A DNA stretch of 64,000 nt. It comes from Crocinitomicaceae bacterium (GTDB taxonomy: Bacteria > Bacteroidota > Bacteroidia > Flavobacteriales_D > Crocinitomicaceae). The stretch covers positions 62,001-126,000 of the forward strand of contig JADJEU010000004.1 in the NCBI GenBank assembly GCA_016709005.1. The letters are read 5' to 3'. This document shows positions 62,912-64,000 of this stretch, in pieces. Position numbers and translations under genes: made by a program. Every line of letters starts with the position of its first letter. Within the stretch, counting starts at the first letter, position 1. The notes below the pieces were generated by a model, which was not told where the DNA came from, did not search any database, and saw only the letters and a program-made list of their open reading frames with translations.

Positions 62912-63553
62912 ATGATCATTCGCTTTGAATCAGTTTTACCGCATCCTCTGAAGGATTACAACCATGCTGCAGAAAGTGTATGGAAAAATAGTTTTGCGTT
63001 GGATTTTCCTTCCAAAGTTTTGGTGAATGCAATCAGCGGAAAAGGAAAATCAACTTTCACCAATATCCTTTATGGTGTGCGACACGATTATGATGGAAAG
63101 GTACTTATTGATCAAAAAGATATTCGCTCCTTTTCATTGCATACCTGGATTGAATTGAGAAAAACAAAACTCAGTGTCATCTTTCAGGATTTGCAATTAT
63201 TTGGAGATTTAACAACCTGGGAAAATCTGCAATTAAAAAACAGCCTTACCAATCATCGGACGGATATAGAAATAAATGAGATGTTAGAGATACTTGGTAT
63301 TCCGGATAAAAAAAATCAAACCGCAAAAACACTTTCGCTTGGACAACAGCAACGCGTTGCTATTATTCGCGCATTGCTGCAACCATTTGATTTGCTTTTA
63401 ATGGATGAACCCTTCAGTCATTTGGATGAATCAAATTCACGCATTGCTTTTGATTTAATTTGCAAAGAGACTGACAAGAATAAAGGAGGATTTATTCTCA
63501 CTTCGCTTGGAGGAAAACATGGTTTTACGTTTGACAAAGAATTAAAACTCTAA
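62912..63553 (+). CDS. ABC transporter ATP-binding protein (LolD/MacB-like)
   Basis: 213 residues. Walker A is AISGKGKST (first Gly of the usual GxSGxGKST replaced by Ala), signature LSLGQQQRVAIIRALL, Walker B LLLMDEPFSHLDE, Q-loop VIFQDLQLFGDLTTWENL, H-loop region TSLGGKHGFTFD (short). It probably powers a three-component exporter or lipoprotein-type system with the downstream permease, which starts 3 bases after the stop. Slightly shorter than usual (about 225) and the P-loop substitution is unusual. Confidence 0.85.
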   Translation: MIIRFESVLPHPLKDYNHAAESVWKNSFALDFPSKVLVNAISGKGKSTFTNILYGVRHDYDGKVLIDQKDIRSFSLHTWIELRKTKLSVIFQDLQLFGDLTTWENLQLKNSLTNHRTDIEINEMLEILGIPDKKNQTAKTLSLGQQQRVAIIRALLQPFDLLLMDEPFSHLDESNSRIAFDLICKETDKNKGGFILTSLGGKHGFTFDKELKL

Positions 63554-63556
63554 GCT

Positions 63557-64000
63557 ATGTTGCGAAAACTTTTATTTCGAAATTCCACAAACCTTCAGTT
63601 CATTTTTGCAACCGGAGGAGCGCTAATTGGACTGACGTCTCTATTACTAAGCTTTCAATTAATTTTAGATGTACGCAATTTTCATTCATCCGAAGAAGAA
63701 CTTTTTGGACCCAACTCAGTGGTTATTCAAAAACGCGTTACCAAGTTGACGTCGGTTGGAATGAACAATACCGAATTCACGCCTGAAGATATCGAAGCAT
63801 TGCGTTCAAAAGAATTTATTACAGATATTGCTCCATTTCAATCTGCAGATTTCAAAGTTGGAATTTCTGAAGTTCCGGGCGATGGGCTCCCGCATTTTTA
63901 TGCGGATATGTTTTTTCAGGCGATTCCGGATCGGTTCATGGATATTGATGTCGACTGGAGCTGGAAAGACACAAGTGATTATATACCGATTGTTTTGCCC
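63557..64000 (+). CDS. ABC transporter permease, FtsX/MacB-like (3' partial)
   Basis: ATG at 63557, three bases after the ATPase stop; open to the window end (148 codons). MLRKLLFRNSTNLQFIFATGGALIGLTSLLLSFQLIL gives one N-terminal membrane segment, followed by an extracytoplasmic domain (EELFGPNSVVIQKRVTKLTSVGMNNTEFTPEDIEALRSKEFITDIAPFQSADFKV), the arrangement of MacB_PCD-type FtsX permeases. Partner of the ATPase just upstream. The rest of the protein lies beyond the window. Confidence 0.8.
   Translation, partial: MLRKLLFRNSTNLQFIFATGGALIGLTSLLLSFQLILDVRNFHSSEEELFGPNSVVIQKRVTKLTSVGMNNTEFTPEDIEALRSKEFITDIAPFQSADFKVGISEVPGDGLPHFYADMFFQAIPDRFMDIDVDWSWKDTSDYIPIVLP

Overview
The window looks like a chromosomal segment from a Bacteroidota bacterium, most likely of the Flavobacteriales type. 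The supporting signs are AT-rich DNA, several secreted proteins ending in type IX secretion (T9SS) type A sorting domains, SprB-like repeats, a PorG-like protein, a lipoprotein MsrB-MsrA fusion, the large form of signal peptidase I, menaquinone (UbiE/MenG) biosynthesis, and TAnnTTTG-like promoter boxes. I see no prophage, insertion sequence or CRISPR array. This assignment comes from reading the sequence; no search was run.

Layout. 1-0.8 kb: 3' end of a secreted endonuclease I and a small unknown gene. 1.0-2.6 kb: a broken TPR-type gene. 3.2-3.95 kb: an intact tRNA-Arg(TCT) followed by two nearly identical GIY-YIG nuclease ORFs, each ending in a 5'-truncated copy of the same tRNA. This is the most unusual locus here. 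4.3-9.3 kb: LysM glucosaminidase, YaaA, MsrB/MsrA, a DUF2157 membrane protein and a GDYXXLXY protein. 9.3-12.5 kb: a DUF4143 ATPase and an SF1 helicase in an overlapping pair, preceded by four phased 32-bp repeats. 12.5-21.6 kb: cystathionine beta-synthase, a metal-receptor-like protein, outer-membrane proteins, EttA and three tandem paralogous lipoproteins. 21.7-28.7 kb: dapB, lepB, WbqC, ruvX, a GIN-domain protein, mvaB and pyrD. 28.8-34.3 kb: PorG-like protein, anti-sigma-like protein and ECF sigma factor, SanA/YdcF protein, small lipoproteins, rpmE type B. 34.4-42.2 kb: GlmU-like protein, lon, T9SS cargo, cytochrome c peroxidase, a seven-bladed propeller cargo protein and a YjdI-like ferredoxin. 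42.3-49.7 kb: tRNA-Gly(TCC), thioesterase, aminotransferase, heptose-type kinase, MenG, two glycosyltransferases and a thiolase. 49.8-57.1 kb: three tandem paralogous SprB-repeat T9SS proteins. 57.1-64 kb: PrmC, OmpA-family protein, beta-barrel protein, HD phosphohydrolase, T9SS protein, acetyltransferase, and an ABC transporter cut by the window end.

Many genes are broken by single-base indels, usually in homopolymers (TPR gene, LysM gene, yaaA, msrBA, DUF2157 gene, a lipoprotein, dapB, the OmpA gene). Three more carry an in-frame TAA where CAA would fit. Because dapB is normally essential, residual sequencing error is the simplest explanation for most of these. I give repaired coordinates, mark these genes as pseudogene type, and state where the break lies.

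Intergenic DNA holds several families of short degenerate repeats (CACAAAG/CGCAGAG-type heptamers, ACTCGT-type, and a GC-rich 85-bp-spaced repeat). All three heptamer sites lie between convergent genes.
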